DNA of 64,000 bases from Thermoanaerobacterium sp. CMT5567-10 (GCF_030534315.2 NZ_CP130558.2:124001-188000); one strand, 5' to 3'. Shown: positions 38,296-46,808, numbered from the stretch's first letter. Numbers and translations: made by a program. The notes: generated by a model from the letters alone, not told the origin.

Positions 38296-38874
38296 CTAGA
38301 TCAATTTAGAAATTTCAATCATAATCTTCTCACCTATATTTGCCATATCTTGAGATGTCAAATGGACATTTTGATATTCATCAAAATAAATAGGCTTACC
38401 TATTTTTATCACGACTTTCGAAAACAGTTTATATGATGACTTTATTCCAATTGGCAAAACAGGTGCATTACCTTTAACTGATAACAATGATACACCTGGC
38501 TCTGCTTTTTGAAGTTTTCCTGTTTTACTCCTTGTACCCTCAGGAAAAATTCCTACAACATGTCCATTTTTCAAGTGTTTTAATGCTATTTTGATAGCAG
38601 TTAAATCTGATGTTCCCCTTTTTACTGGAAATGCACCTAATCCATTGCTTAAAACAAATTTAAGAATAGGATTTTTAAAAAGCTCGGCTTTTGCCATAAA
38701 AAATATTCTTCGTGTAAAAACTGCTCCAATAATAGGTGGATCAAGAAAACTTATATGATTTGGGCAAATAATTATAGGCCCATCTTTAGGAATATTCTCA
38801 TAACCTTCAACTTTTATTCTGAAAATTACATTTATAATAAAGAGAACAATGTATTTTGCGATATAATAAAACAT
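38296..38874 (-). CDS. plsC: 1-acyl-glycerol-3-phosphate acyltransferase
   Basis: Adds the second acyl chain in phosphatidic-acid synthesis at the membrane. An N-terminal hydrophobic helix precedes the catalytic NHISFLD (HX4D) motif and FPEGTRSKTGKL. ATG 38874, six bases after GGGGGA, gives 192 residues beginning MFYYIAKYIV; an upstream start would overlap cmk and lacks a ribosome site. Confidence 0.93.
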   Translation of the reverse strand: MFYYIAKYIVLFIINVIFRIKVEGYENIPKDGPIIICPNHISFLDPPIIGAVFTRRIFFMAKAELFKNPILKFVLSNGLGAFPVKRGTSDLTAIKIALKHLKNGHVVGIFPEGTRSKTGKLQKAEPGVSLLSVKGNAPVLPIGIKSSYKLFSKVVIKIGKPIYFDEYQNVHLTSQDMANIGEKIMIEISKLI

Positions 38875-38887
38875 CAGTTGTCCCCCT

Positions 38888-39880
38888 TTATTTACTAACA
38901 ATAATATCATACATTTTACAAACAACTTCTTCTATAGTCATGTCAGATGTATCAATTACAATAGAATCATTAGACTTTTTTAAAGGTGCAATGTCTCTTT
39001 CCGTATCAATTTTATCTCTTTTTTTAATGTCCTTTAATATATCATCATAATTAACGGAAATTTTTTTCTCTATTAATTCATTGTATCTCCGCATTGCTCT
39101 TACCTCAGCGCTGGCCGTTAAAAAAAATTTAAATTGTGCATCAGGCATCACAACTGTTGCTATGTCTCTCCCATCCATTATAACGCTACCATTGTTCACC
39201 AATTGCCTCTGTAAATTTACCATTATTTTCCTTACTTCAGGTATCTTAGAAATTAATGACACTTTCTCTGAAACAATTGGGGTTCTTATTTCATTTGTAA
39301 TGTCTATACCATCCAACAATACTCTATCATTTTCTAATTTAATATCAATTTTGGAAGCCAATTCTACAATTTCATCTTTATTGTTTATGTCAATATCATT
39401 AATGATAGACTTATATGTCAAAGCTCTGTACATCGCACCTGTATCTATATATGTAAAATTAAGTTTTTTAGCTAGCTTTTTAGCAGCTGTACTCTTTCCC
39501 GCACCGGCTGGACCATCAATAGCAACTTTTATATTCAATAAATCCGGCCTTAACAATTTTGCATTTTTTAAATACAAATGCTTAATTTTTTTATCATCAT
39601 TGCAATTAATAAATACAATAACTCGAATACATTTTTTAAGGCTACCATAAACATCCATTTCCTGAAAGCACATCATAGGAATATCAGTAATTCCATGGTA
39701 CCTTAATGCTTCGGCTGGATATGCAGAATTAATATCTTTTGTGGCACTGAAAAATATCGATACAACATCGTTAGGTTTAATTTCGTTACAGCGAAAGATC
39801 TCATCTATAAGATTAATTGTATCTTTAAAAATATCTTCTTTTGTATTTTCAGTCGTTATTGCGCCTCTAATTGCTTTTAT
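38888..39880 (-). CDS. cmk: AroH chorismate mutase - cytidylate kinase in-frame fusion
   Basis: One uninterrupted frame encodes an AroH-type chorismate mutase (about 114 residues: AIRGAITTENTKEDI, SATKDINSAYPAEALR, MCFQEMDV, GSLKKCIRV, HLYLKNAKLLRPDL) joined directly to a complete CMP kinase (P-loop AIDGPAGAGKST, DTGAMYRALTYK, IMDGRDIATVV). The first ordinary start in the frame (ATG 39676) would cut the mutase in half. The best candidate is ATA 39880, giving MKAIRGAIT, 11 bases after AGGAG; two ATGs at 39885-39890 are out of frame. A TTG at 39538, where a separate kinase of 216 residues would begin, has only a weak ribosome site. Either a real fusion or two one-base indels in an aroH-cmk pair. 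Confidence 0.8.
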   Translation of the reverse strand: MKAIRGAITTENTKEDIFKDTINLIDEIFRCNEIKPNDVVSIFFSATKDINSAYPAEALRYHGITDIPMMCFQEMDVYGSLKKCIRVIVFINCNDDKKIKHLYLKNAKLLRPDLLNIKVAIDGPAGAGKSTAAKKLAKKLNFTYIDTGAMYRALTYKSIINDIDINNKDEIVELASKIDIKLENDRVLLDGIDITNEIRTPIVSEKVSLISKIPEVRKIMVNLQRQLVNNGSVIMDGRDIATVVMPDAQFKFFLTASAEVRAMRRYNELIEKKISVNYDDILKDIKKRDKIDTERDIAPLKKSNDSIVIDTSDMTIEEVVCKMYDIIVSK

Positions 39881-39928
39881 AGGACATCATACTCCTTTCT
39901 TTTATCCTCTTTTTATAATTATATAGTA

Positions 39929-39955
39929 AAAATGATGTTATAACAACATCATTTT
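39929..39955 (-). terminator. Possible terminator after the 39949 gene
   Basis: Eleven-pair stem AAAATGATGTT/AACATCATTTT with a five-base loop overlapping the stop codon; on the minus strand the T-run is short and then broken by A/T-mixed sequence. Confidence 0.5.
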
Positions 39956-40413
39956 AACCTCACACGCCCAACAACTTCGATACCGCCATCAACCTTTATT
40001 ACTGCAGTTCTTTGCGGTTCTATTACATTATCACTTGAATCAACAACTTTAATATACATAGTTTGTTTATATTTTGTTCCATCGATTTCTATTAACTCTC
40101 CCTGTTTAATACTAATATCCACGGATTTATTTTTAAAGCTATACTTTGGATCACTATTTATAAGCACATATGCATTCGGTGCTTTTTCCATATTAACTAG
40201 TTCTAATTTCAGTGTACCATCCTTTGATAAATACGTATTGATATTAATGCCTTCTATTTTTTCCGTTGAATTTAAAAAGACCCTGATATTATCATTCAAC
40301 ATAAGTACCTGCGTAATTACTACTGTTAAAAAACCAGCTATGACAAAAAAAGCTATTAAATTATCGAAGCTGATAAAATACACATGCCCTGATTTTTTTA
40401 TTCTTTTCCCCAT
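39949..40413 (-). CDS. Membrane-anchored protein of unknown function
   Basis: Not recognised. The 154-residue product has a basic N-terminus (MGKRIKKSG), one transmembrane helix at about residues 18-40 (LIAFFVIAGFLTVVITQVL) and a beta-rich, probably extracytoplasmic domain rich in Lys, Asp and Val. ATG 40413 is six bases after AAGGAGG. It lies between aroH-cmk and a flavoprotein gene with hairpins on both sides, suggesting its own transcript. Confidence 0.75.
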   Translation of the reverse strand: MGKRIKKSGHVYFISFDNLIAFFVIAGFLTVVITQVLMLNDNIRVFLNSTEKIEGININTYLSKDGTLKLELVNMEKAPNAYVLINSDPKYSFKNKSVDISIKQGELIEIDGTKYKQTMYIKVVDSSDNVIEPQRTAVIKVDGGIEVVGRVRLK

Positions 40414-40428
40414 AATAATCCTCCTTAT

Positions 40429-40469
40429 GCATTTTTTATATATTTTATGCAAAATATATAAAAAAATGC
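40429..40469. repeat. Long A/T-rich hairpin
   Basis: GCATTTTTTATATATTTT and a complementary arm with one extra A/T pair, separated by ATGC. It lies between the flavoprotein stop and the ribosome site of the membrane-protein gene, and could act as a terminator for the former or shape the leader of the latter. Confidence 0.55.
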
Positions 40470-40485
40470 GAAAGGAGATTTTATA

Positions 40486-41703
40486 TTAAGAATTTATTCC
40501 AGCTAGATAACCGGTTGAAAAAGATATTTGAAGATTATATCCACCTGTTAATGCATCAACATCAATTATCTCACCAGCAAAAAAAAGTCCTTTAATTAAA
40601 CGAGATTCCATTGTCTTAGGATTTATCTCTTTTGTACTTACTCCTCCAGAAGTAATAACAGCTTCTTTTATAGGTCTCTTTGAAATTACATGAAATGAAA
40701 GTCCTTTTATGGTATTTATCAAAGTATTTCTTTCTATTTTAGACACTTCCGAAACTTTTTTATCCGGATTAATTCCGCTTTCTTTAATAACATATGGAAT
40801 TAAGGAACGTGGTAGTAAATCATTTAAAGAATTCTTAAATTCTTTCTTTAAATACTTTTTAAAATCTCTTTGTATTCTTTCGTTAAGTTTTTCATATGTT
40901 AAAGCCGGTTTTAAATCCAATTTTATAACAACATTACTTTTATTAATATTCTTAATATAACTGCTTAATGTTAATATGACAGGGCCAGACAATCCAACAT
41001 GCGTAAAAAGCATCTCTCCAAATTCTTCTTTTACAAACTTATCATTTACGTACAATTTTGCATTAATATTTTTAAGTGATAATCCCATCATTCCACTTAC
41101 ATCTTCTGCAGTTACAAGTGGAACTAAAGCAGGACGCGGATCTATAATTGTATGTCCTAACTTCTTTACCATATCATATCCATCTCCTGTAGAGCCTGTT
41201 GATGGATATGACAATCCGCCAGTTGACAAAATTATGCTATCACAATATTCTTTTTTCCCATTTACAACTATACCCAACACTCGCGAACCATCAGATAAAA
41301 TGTCAGTAACTCTGGCATTAAACTGAATATCTATTTGATTTGACTTTATAAGTTTTAAAAACACATCTAAGACATCTTTTGATCTATCTGAAACAGGAAA
41401 AACTCTTCCTCCTCTTTCAACTTTAGTCATAAGACCATTCTTATTTAAAAATTCAATCAAATCACTATTGGAAAATCTATTTAATGCACTATAAAGGAAT
41501 TTCCCATTTGTTGGAGTGTTTTCTATAAATTCTTTTATTGTAGCAGTATTAGTTATATTGCATCTGCCTTTGCCTGTTATCAGCAGCTTCTTACCAGGTC
41601 TATCATTTTTTTCAAATATAGTTACTTTATTACCTTTGCTAGAACTCATCAATGCAGCCATCATTCCCGATGCGCCACAGCCAATAACAAATACTTTTTT
41701 CAA
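40486..41703 (-). CDS. HI0933-family NAD(P)/FAD flavoprotein
   Basis: Flavoprotein of the BaiN/HI0933/YtfP type. The N-terminal dinucleotide fold is VFVIGCGASGMMAA, followed by the family hallmark GKKLLITGKGRCNITN, and the C-terminal FAD block FFAGEIIDVDALTGGYNLQ. It has 405 residues. BaiN homologues reduce bile-acid dienes in gut bacteria, but most of the family has no known substrate. It overlaps the upstream phosphatase gene by four bases. Confidence 0.88.
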   Translation of the reverse strand: MKKVFVIGCGASGMMAALMSSSKGNKVTIFEKNDRPGKKLLITGKGRCNITNTATIKEFIENTPTNGKFLYSALNRFSNSDLIEFLNKNGLMTKVERGGRVFPVSDRSKDVLDVFLKLIKSNQIDIQFNARVTDILSDGSRVLGIVVNGKKEYCDSIILSTGGLSYPSTGSTGDGYDMVKKLGHTIIDPRPALVPLVTAEDVSGMMGLSLKNINAKLYVNDKFVKEEFGEMLFTHVGLSGPVILTLSSYIKNINKSNVVIKLDLKPALTYEKLNERIQRDFKKYLKKEFKNSLNDLLPRSLIPYVIKESGINPDKKVSEVSKIERNTLINTIKGLSFHVISKRPIKEAVITSGGVSTKEINPKTMESRLIKGLFFAGEIIDVDALTGGYNLQISFSTGYLAGINS

Positions 41704-42323
41704 TTATTCTCGCTCCTTAAGTGACACGTATCATTCAACAGTACAAGCACACAATTGCCATCATCTTTTATGTCTACTATATTTAAAGCTGTATTGTCCT
41801 GCCTTATTTTTGGATAAAAACTCAAATCTAAACCCAATAATCCTAGAATAAGAGCCTTTATAGATGTGCCATGTGAAACAATTAATATATTTTTATTTTT
41901 ATATTGTTCTACTATTTTATACGTCATGTTTAATATTCTCTTTTGGACAGCTTCCAGCGTTTCTGCTCCATCAATTATGGCTTCAGAAGGATTTGTCTTC
42001 CATGTATGATATAAATCTTTATACAACTTTTCTATTTCATCAATTGTAAGGCCTTCCCATACACCAAAAGATAATTCTCTAAATTCCTGTAATTTTATTA
42101 CATCTAAATCAAATTCTTTCGCAATCAAAGATGCTGTTTTATACGCCCTATCTAAATCACTTGAAAATATTACATCTATTTTTTCGTGTTTTAATCTCTG
42201 TGAAAGTAAATAAGCTTGTTTTACTCCTTCATTAGTAAGATCAACATTGCTAATACCCTGAATCTTTTTTAATTTATTCCAAGACGTTTCACCATGTCTT
42301 ACGATAAATAAACGTGTAGACAT
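41700..42323 (-). CDS. Histidine-phosphatase / phosphoglycerate mutase family protein
   Basis: The phospho-acceptor motif RHGETSWN is at the N-terminus, the second catalytic block FRELSFGVWEG near 80-90, and the late histidine in VSHGTSIKALI. It has 207 residues. Such GpmB/CobC-like proteins are mostly phosphatases. No cobalamin gene is near, so a specific substrate cannot be named. Confidence 0.88.
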   Translation of the reverse strand: MSTRLFIVRHGETSWNKLKKIQGISNVDLTNEGVKQAYLLSQRLKHEKIDVIFSSDLDRAYKTASLIAKEFDLDVIKLQEFRELSFGVWEGLTIDEIEKLYKDLYHTWKTNPSEAIIDGAETLEAVQKRILNMTYKIVEQYKNKNILIVSHGTSIKALILGLLGLDLSFYPKIRQDNTALNIVDIKDDGNCVLVLLNDTCHLRSENN

Positions 42324-42340
42324 CTATACCCTCCTAAAAA

Positions 42341-42364
42341 TAATTAAATGCCTTATAGGCATTT
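42341..42364 (-). terminator. Possible terminator after the RpiR gene
   Basis: Stem AAATGCC/GGCATTT with a five-base loop, followed on the minus strand by a T-rich stretch. Confidence 0.5.
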
Positions 42365-42381
42365 TATATAAAATGCAAATT

Positions 42382-43245
42382 TTAAGCATTTTTCGATAAA
42401 TAAATTTCGTATTCGTTCCAGATATTTTCTAACTTTTCAAACGTATCTGTTATTTTATCTTTTTCTCTTATGCCGACAGAAACAATAAGTGCATTTATTA
42501 AGCTTAATGGAGCTACTAACGAATCAACAAAAGATGCCATATTGCTTTTTGCTAATAATATTTCATCTGCAATTTCTGTAAGCGGAGATATAAGGCTGTC
42601 AGTTATCACAACTATTTTAGCATTCTGTGATTTAGCATATTTCAATACTTCCAGCGTTCTCTTTGAATATCTAGGAAAGCCTATTCCAATTACCAAATCA
42701 TCAGAATCTACGCGAAGCATTTGCTCAAAAACGTCAGATATTCCTGGTTTTACTAATATCACATTTTCAAGTATCAAATTTAAATAAAACCCTAAATATT
42801 CAGCTATCGCAGTCGAACTTCTAAATCCAATAATATATATCTTTTTTGCTTTAAAAATATTATCAACAACTTCTTTAAATGAATTTTTATCTATTTCTTC
42901 TTTTGTCTCCTTGATATTTTCAATATCGGACTTTAGCACATTATTTAAAATAGAAATTTCGTCAGTTTCATCTGTCATCTCAAGTCTTTGAACAGTAGTC
43001 AATTTATTTTTTATTAATTCTTGCAAAGCACTTTGTAACTCAGGATAGCCGTCATACCCCAAAGTATTTGCAAATCTTACAACAGTAGATTCACTGATAT
43101 TAATACTACTACCCAACTTTGCTGCTGTCATAAAAGCAGCTTTATCATAATGATTTATTATGTATTCTGCTATAATTTTTTGGCTTTTGCTTAATTGAGT
43201 ATAGTTATTTTGTATTCTTTTTATTATATCTTCATTTTTATCCAT
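42382..43245 (-). CDS. RpiR/MurR-family transcription regulator
   Basis: An N-terminal helix-turn-helix (ISESTVVRFANTLGYDGYPELQ, residues about 50-72) is joined to a SIS sugar-phosphate-binding domain (IYIIGFRSSTAIAEYLGFYL to about 240). Family members respond to phosphosugars and usually sit beside sugar-use genes; none is adjacent here. It has 287 residues. Upstream, minus strand TTGCAG-N17-TAGAAT is a weak promoter candidate. Confidence 0.88.
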   Translation of the reverse strand: MDKNEDIIKRIQNNYTQLSKSQKIIAEYIINHYDKAAFMTAAKLGSSINISESTVVRFANTLGYDGYPELQSALQELIKNKLTTVQRLEMTDETDEISILNNVLKSDIENIKETKEEIDKNSFKEVVDNIFKAKKIYIIGFRSSTAIAEYLGFYLNLILENVILVKPGISDVFEQMLRVDSDDLVIGIGFPRYSKRTLEVLKYAKSQNAKIVVITDSLISPLTEIADEILLAKSNMASFVDSLVAPLSLINALIVSVGIREKDKITDTFEKLENIWNEYEIYLSKNA

Positions 43246-43381
43246 CGTTTATGTCCTTTCTATTACTAGTTTAATCATTTTTCTATTTATATAAAATATT
43301 CTATATGCAATTAAAAAATCCTGCAATCGATGAATAAAAAAATGCCAATGATATTTTTGGTAAATTTCTTGCATCAAAATA

Positions 43382-44134
43382 TTAAATTTGTATATCCCAG
43401 CTTTTTAAAGTATCAATTAGGCTATACATTGTCAAATCAAACTGTATTGGAGTAATAGAAATAAAACCATTTTTCACAGCTACTATATCACTATCTTCTT
43501 CGTTAATATTTTCCAAAACTTTTCCAGCAAGCCAGTAATACTCTCTTCCATGAGGATCTATTCTTCTTGTAAAATTCTCAATATAATTTCTATATCCCAA
43601 TTTTGTGATTTTGACGCCACTATAATTATCACTTATATTTGGTATATTGACATTTAATAGGGAATTTTTTGGTAAACCATTTTTAGCAACGCTTTTAATG
43701 AGTTTTTTTATAAATAATAGGGCTTTATCTGTTATATCTGAACCTGCTTCTAAAGATATTGCAATAGAAGAAAAGCCATTTATTGAACCTTCCATTGCAG
43801 CTGATACTGTTCCAGAATATAATATATCCGTACCTAAGTTAAAGCCATCATTTATGCCAGACACTATAATATCCGGTTTATCTTTCATAATAATATCTAT
43901 TCCTAGTTTCACACAATCTGATGGTGTTCCATTTGCATGAAATATTTTTAAATTTTCTTCATCTTTAATTTTTTTTATCCTTAATGGTTTATGCATTGTT
44001 ATAGCATGTCCTACAGCACTTCTTTCCCTATCAGGTGCAACAACAACTACATTGTAGCTTCCTTTTAAAATATCAGCTAATTTATTTATACCTGGAGATA
44101 GAACGCCATCATCATTTGTTAATAAAACATTCAT
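43382..44134 (-). CDS. surE: 5'/3'-nucleotidase SurE
   Basis: Metal-dependent nucleoside-monophosphatase. It begins MNVLLTNDDGVLSPG, with the metal ligands D-D in NDDG, the serine/asparagine blocks ANGTPSDCVKLG and VSGINDGFNLGTDILYSGTV. It has 250 residues. In B. subtilis-like genomes surE is not tightly linked to the genes here. Confidence 0.95.
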   Translation of the reverse strand: MNVLLTNDDGVLSPGINKLADILKGSYNVVVVAPDRERSAVGHAITMHKPLRIKKIKDEENLKIFHANGTPSDCVKLGIDIIMKDKPDIIVSGINDGFNLGTDILYSGTVSAAMEGSINGFSSIAISLEAGSDITDKALLFIKKLIKSVAKNGLPKNSLLNVNIPNISDNYSGVKITKLGYRNYIENFTRRIDPHGREYYWLAGKVLENINEEDSDIVAVKNGFISITPIQFDLTMYSLIDTLKSWDIQI

Positions 44135-44175
44135 AAATATCCTCCTATTAATATATTCTCACGGTCCACATTGAA

Positions 44176-44204
44176 TTGAATAATTAATTTGATTTTAATA
44201 TAAA
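44176..44204 (+). promoter_or_regulatory. Promoter of the 44232 gene
   Basis: TTGAAT (44176-44181), 17 bases, TATAAA (44199-44204), in the divergent region between surE and the right-pointing gene. Confidence 0.6.
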
Positions 44205-44231
44205 ATTAATATATAAGCAAGGAGTGATATT

Positions 44232-44870
44232 GTGATACAAATCGACGATGCCGGAAGCGGAAGTTTAGTTGGTGGGACATGTATAGGTGTTATGAGAGTT
44301 GAAACGAACGAATACCACTATGATATAATCCCACTAGAATGTTACACAAAGGATAATTTTAGCAATAAACTGTATTTAAAAAAAGCGACTGAAATTGCAA
44401 TAAAATATTTAAACATGATGAACGTAGGTAAAAGAGAAGAAATATGTGTTTGCAGAGGCTACATGTTTGACTGCTTAAGAGATTATTTAAAAACTAATGG
44501 ATATAACTATAAAAGCACAAAAATATTGAATCCTCTACAAGACAAAATTGAAAAGACTTTTGAAGATTACGCTTTATCATTGGGGCTTTCTAAAAGATTT
44601 CTAAGCTATACTAAATATCCGTTTCATTTTCACAGATTGTTAAAGTGGGTATATGCAGATTATTATAATAGATATAAATTATGCAAAACAGGTTGGAAAA
44701 GCTTTATAAAATATGGCTCACTTGAAATTGATGAATCCTATTCAGAACTAAAAAAAAATAAAAATCTTTACTGTCTTAAATGCGGTAATAAAATAGATAT
44801 TGGACCTGTTAAAATAATTAAATTTAAAAGCAATTATTTAAATGTCATCTATCTACATGTAAATTGTTAA
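44232..44870 (+). CDS. Uncharacterised protein, possible RNase H-like fold with zinc ribbon
   Basis: Not recognised with confidence. The only right-pointing gene after 24.2 kb. GTG start seven bases after AAGGAG; 212 residues. The N-terminus IQIDDAGSGSLVGGTCIGV recalls the first strands of RNase HII-like nucleases, where an aspartate of a D-E/D-A-G motif binds metal. The middle is basic and aromatic (YTKYPFHFHRLLKWVYADYYNRY). The end has YCLKCGNKID, half of a possible zinc ribbon, and a final cysteine. It has its own promoter and a hairpin after it. The nuclease idea is a guess from one motif. Confidence 0.7.
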   Translation: MIQIDDAGSGSLVGGTCIGVMRVETNEYHYDIIPLECYTKDNFSNKLYLKKATEIAIKYLNMMNVGKREEICVCRGYMFDCLRDYLKTNGYNYKSTKILNPLQDKIEKTFEDYALSLGLSKRFLSYTKYPFHFHRLLKWVYADYYNRYKLCKTGWKSFIKYGSLEIDESYSELKKNKNLYCLKCGNKIDIGPVKIIKFKSNYLNVIYLHVNC

Positions 44871-44898
44871 GATACTACGCAATTGCATAGTATCTTAA
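44867..44898. terminator. Hairpin between convergent genes
   Basis: Eleven-pair stem TTAAGATACTA/TAGTATCTTAA with the inner palindrome GCAATTGC. It overlaps the stop of the 44232 gene and faces the end of the LysM gene. There is no long T-run, so termination would depend on stem stability. Confidence 0.5.
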
Positions 44899-44921
44899 CA
44901 TGATTCTCATATTATATATTT

Positions 44922-45284
44922 TTACCAGCAATGATAAGGTATGCAAATTTGCTGGCCTGGATATATTAAGTTTGGATTCGGAATTTGTGGGTTCGCTCTA
45001 ATCAAGCAATCTAATGGAATGCCATACATATTAGCTATTGTCCACATTGAATCTCCTGGCCTTACTATATACATTTCTCTACAATGTCTTTCTGGTGGGC
45101 AAAATGCTGGTATACAAATTTGCTGACCTGGATATATTAAGTTTGGATTCGGAATCTGTGGGTTCGCTCTAATCAAGCAGTCTAATGGAATGCCATACAT
45201 ATTAGCTATTGTCCACATTGAATCTCCTGGCCTTACTATATACGTTGTTCTACAGTGTACAGGGTGATATTGTGGATCAGACAT
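44922..45284 (-). CDS. Two-LysM-domain protein
   Basis: LysM repeats bind peptidoglycan or chitin. This 120-residue protein is almost only two LysM units (YIVRPGDSMWTIANMYGI ... NPNLIYPGQQICIP, about residues 15-59 and 72-116), with Cys-rich connectors and no signal peptide. Similar small LysM proteins of spore-formers belong to the spore coat or cortex surface (SafA-like), which would explain the lack of a secretion signal; this role is inferred. ATG follows AAAGGGGG. Confidence 0.85.
   Translation of the reverse strand: MSDPQYHPVHCRTTYIVRPGDSMWTIANMYGIPLDCLIRANPQIPNPNLIYPGQQICIPAFCPPERHCREMYIVRPGDSMWTIANMYGIPLDCLIRANPQIPNPNLIYPGQQICIPYHCW
44944..45243. repeat. Tandem duplication of the LysM unit
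   Basis: Two copies with a 171-base period (44944 to about 45072 and 45115 to 45243). They differ at only about three positions in 130 bases, far closer than needed to keep the protein sequence, which suggests a recent duplication or ongoing gene conversion. Confidence 0.85.
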
Positions 45285-45373
45285 TTTAAAAACCCCCTTT
45301 CATTTTTCTAATACATGTTATGTTCAATTTAAAATTATGTTACACCATCCAATTTTTGAATGTTGAAAATTAC

Positions 45374-45413
45374 ATAAAAAGCTATAGGCCTTTAACCTAT
45401 AGCTTATAATTTT
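45374..45413. terminator. Terminator after the carboxyltransferase gene
   Basis: Stem AAGCTATAGG/CCTATAGCTT (45379-45388 with 45396-45405) and a seven-base loop. Five T follow on the minus strand, and a T-rich run follows on the plus strand too. Confidence 0.78.
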
Positions 45414-46808
45414 TTATATTGGATATGTTTTTTCCTCCATATTTACTAATGTTGAATCAATTTTATACTTTTTAGCTTGCCTATATTTGAAAAAATCCTT
45501 AGCGACTTGTGGAAATAGTGCATATGATAAAACATCTTCCTCCTGCTCTAAATATTCCTTTATCTCATTTCTAATTTTATCTAATTGAGGACTAAGTAAA
45601 TCAGCCGGTCTTTTTGTTATAATTTCTTCATTTCCAATTATTTTCTTACGTATCTCATCAGAAATTGGTATTGGTGGTCTTCCATATAAACCTTTAACAT
45701 AATCTTTTATTTCTTTGGGTACAATTTTATATCTTTCACCTGTAACTACATTTAAAACAGCTTGTGTTCCTACCATTTGGCTCATAGGTGTAACAAGTGG
45801 TGGATAACCTAAATCTTGCCTTACATGCGGAACTTCTTTTAATACTTCATTGTATTTATCAAGAGCATTCTGTTGTTTTAATTGTAAAACCAAATTTGAT
45901 AACATACCGCCTGGAATTTGACTCTCAAGTGCAGTAGCGTCAACACTCATAAGTAATGATAGGTCACTTCCATTTGTATGATGTTCTTTTACATTTTTAA
46001 AATAGTCTGCAATTTCAGACAACAATTTCAAATTTAATCCGGTGTCATATTTTGTATCTTTCAAAGCTGCTACAATCGCTTCTGTAGCTGGTTGAGATGT
46101 TCCTAAAGCAAGAGGAGATATTGCAGTATCAACAACGTCAACACCAGCTTCTATTGCTTTTAAATATGTCATTGAAGCCAATCCTGCTGTATAATGACTA
46201 TGCAATTGAATGGGTACGCGAATTACCTTTTTAAAAGATTTAATCAAATCATATGCAACATAGGGTGACAATATTCCAGACATGTCTTTAATGCATATTG
46301 AATCTGCTCCCAAGTCTTGAAGAGATTTCGCAACTTTTAAATAATGTTCTGTATTATGAACAGGACTTATTGTATATACAATAGCTGCCTGCACATGTGC
46401 ACCTGCACTTTTAGCCGCTTTAATAGGTACCTCTAGATTCCTAACATCATTTAATGCATCAAAAATTCTAATAATATCAATGCCATTTTCAACAGATTTT
46501 ATTATAAACTCATTGACAATATCGTCAGGATAATGTTTATAACCTAATAAATTCTGCCCTCTTAAAAGCATTTGAAGTGGTGTCTTCTTTATTGCTTTTT
46601 TTAGTAGTCTCAATCTCTCCCAAGGATCTTCATCAAGAAATCTCATACAAGCATCAAAAGTAGCCCCACCCCATGCCTCAAGTGAAAAATATCCAACCTC
46701 ATCAAGTTTTTCAGCAATAGGAAGCATTTCATCTGTAGTCATTCTAGTTGCTAATAACGATTGATGAGCATCCCTTAAAACTGTTTCTGTGATCTTTATC
46801 TTAGCCAT
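45414..46808 (-). CDS. Carboxyltransferase subunit (OadA/PycB/5S type) without biotin domain
   Basis: HMGL-like TIM barrel that moves CO2 between biotin and a keto acid, as in oxaloacetate decarboxylase alpha or pyruvate carboxylase subunit B. Seen: ETVLRDAHQSLLATRM, EAWGGATFDACMRFL, the carboxy-lysine in SICIKDMSGIL, metal histidines in QLHSHYTAG, and the conserved carboxylase domain to about 440. At 464 residues it ends before the biotinyl domain; no A/V-M-K-M site is present. No biotin carrier or carboxylase gene is adjacent, so its partners must be elsewhere. Confidence 0.88.
   Translation of the reverse strand: MAKIKITETVLRDAHQSLLATRMTTDEMLPIAEKLDEVGYFSLEAWGGATFDACMRFLDEDPWERLRLLKKAIKKTPLQMLLRGQNLLGYKHYPDDIVNEFIIKSVENGIDIIRIFDALNDVRNLEVPIKAAKSAGAHVQAAIVYTISPVHNTEHYLKVAKSLQDLGADSICIKDMSGILSPYVAYDLIKSFKKVIRVPIQLHSHYTAGLASMTYLKAIEAGVDVVDTAISPLALGTSQPATEAIVAALKDTKYDTGLNLKLLSEIADYFKNVKEHHTNGSDLSLLMSVDATALESQIPGGMLSNLVLQLKQQNALDKYNEVLKEVPHVRQDLGYPPLVTPMSQMVGTQAVLNVVTGERYKIVPKEIKDYVKGLYGRPPIPISDEIRKKIIGNEEIITKRPADLLSPQLDKIRNEIKEYLEQEEDVLSYALFPQVAKDFFKYRQAKKYKIDSTLVNMEEKTYPI

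Noticed and set aside
39866..39890. Seven-codon mini-ORF (MMSYKSN) as a leader peptide of aroH-cmk
   Set aside because: Its ATGs are only one and four bases from the ribosome site and its frame ends at once. It is more simply explained as the displaced natural start of aroH or as noise; there is no attenuator structure around it.
42470..43940. Plus-strand frames over rpiR and surE
   Set aside because: They are shadows of strongly supported minus-strand genes and carry no family motif or ribosome site.
44944..45243. Repeats near 45 kb as a CRISPR array
   Set aside because: There are only two copies, each 130 bases long and coding for LysM domains in frame.
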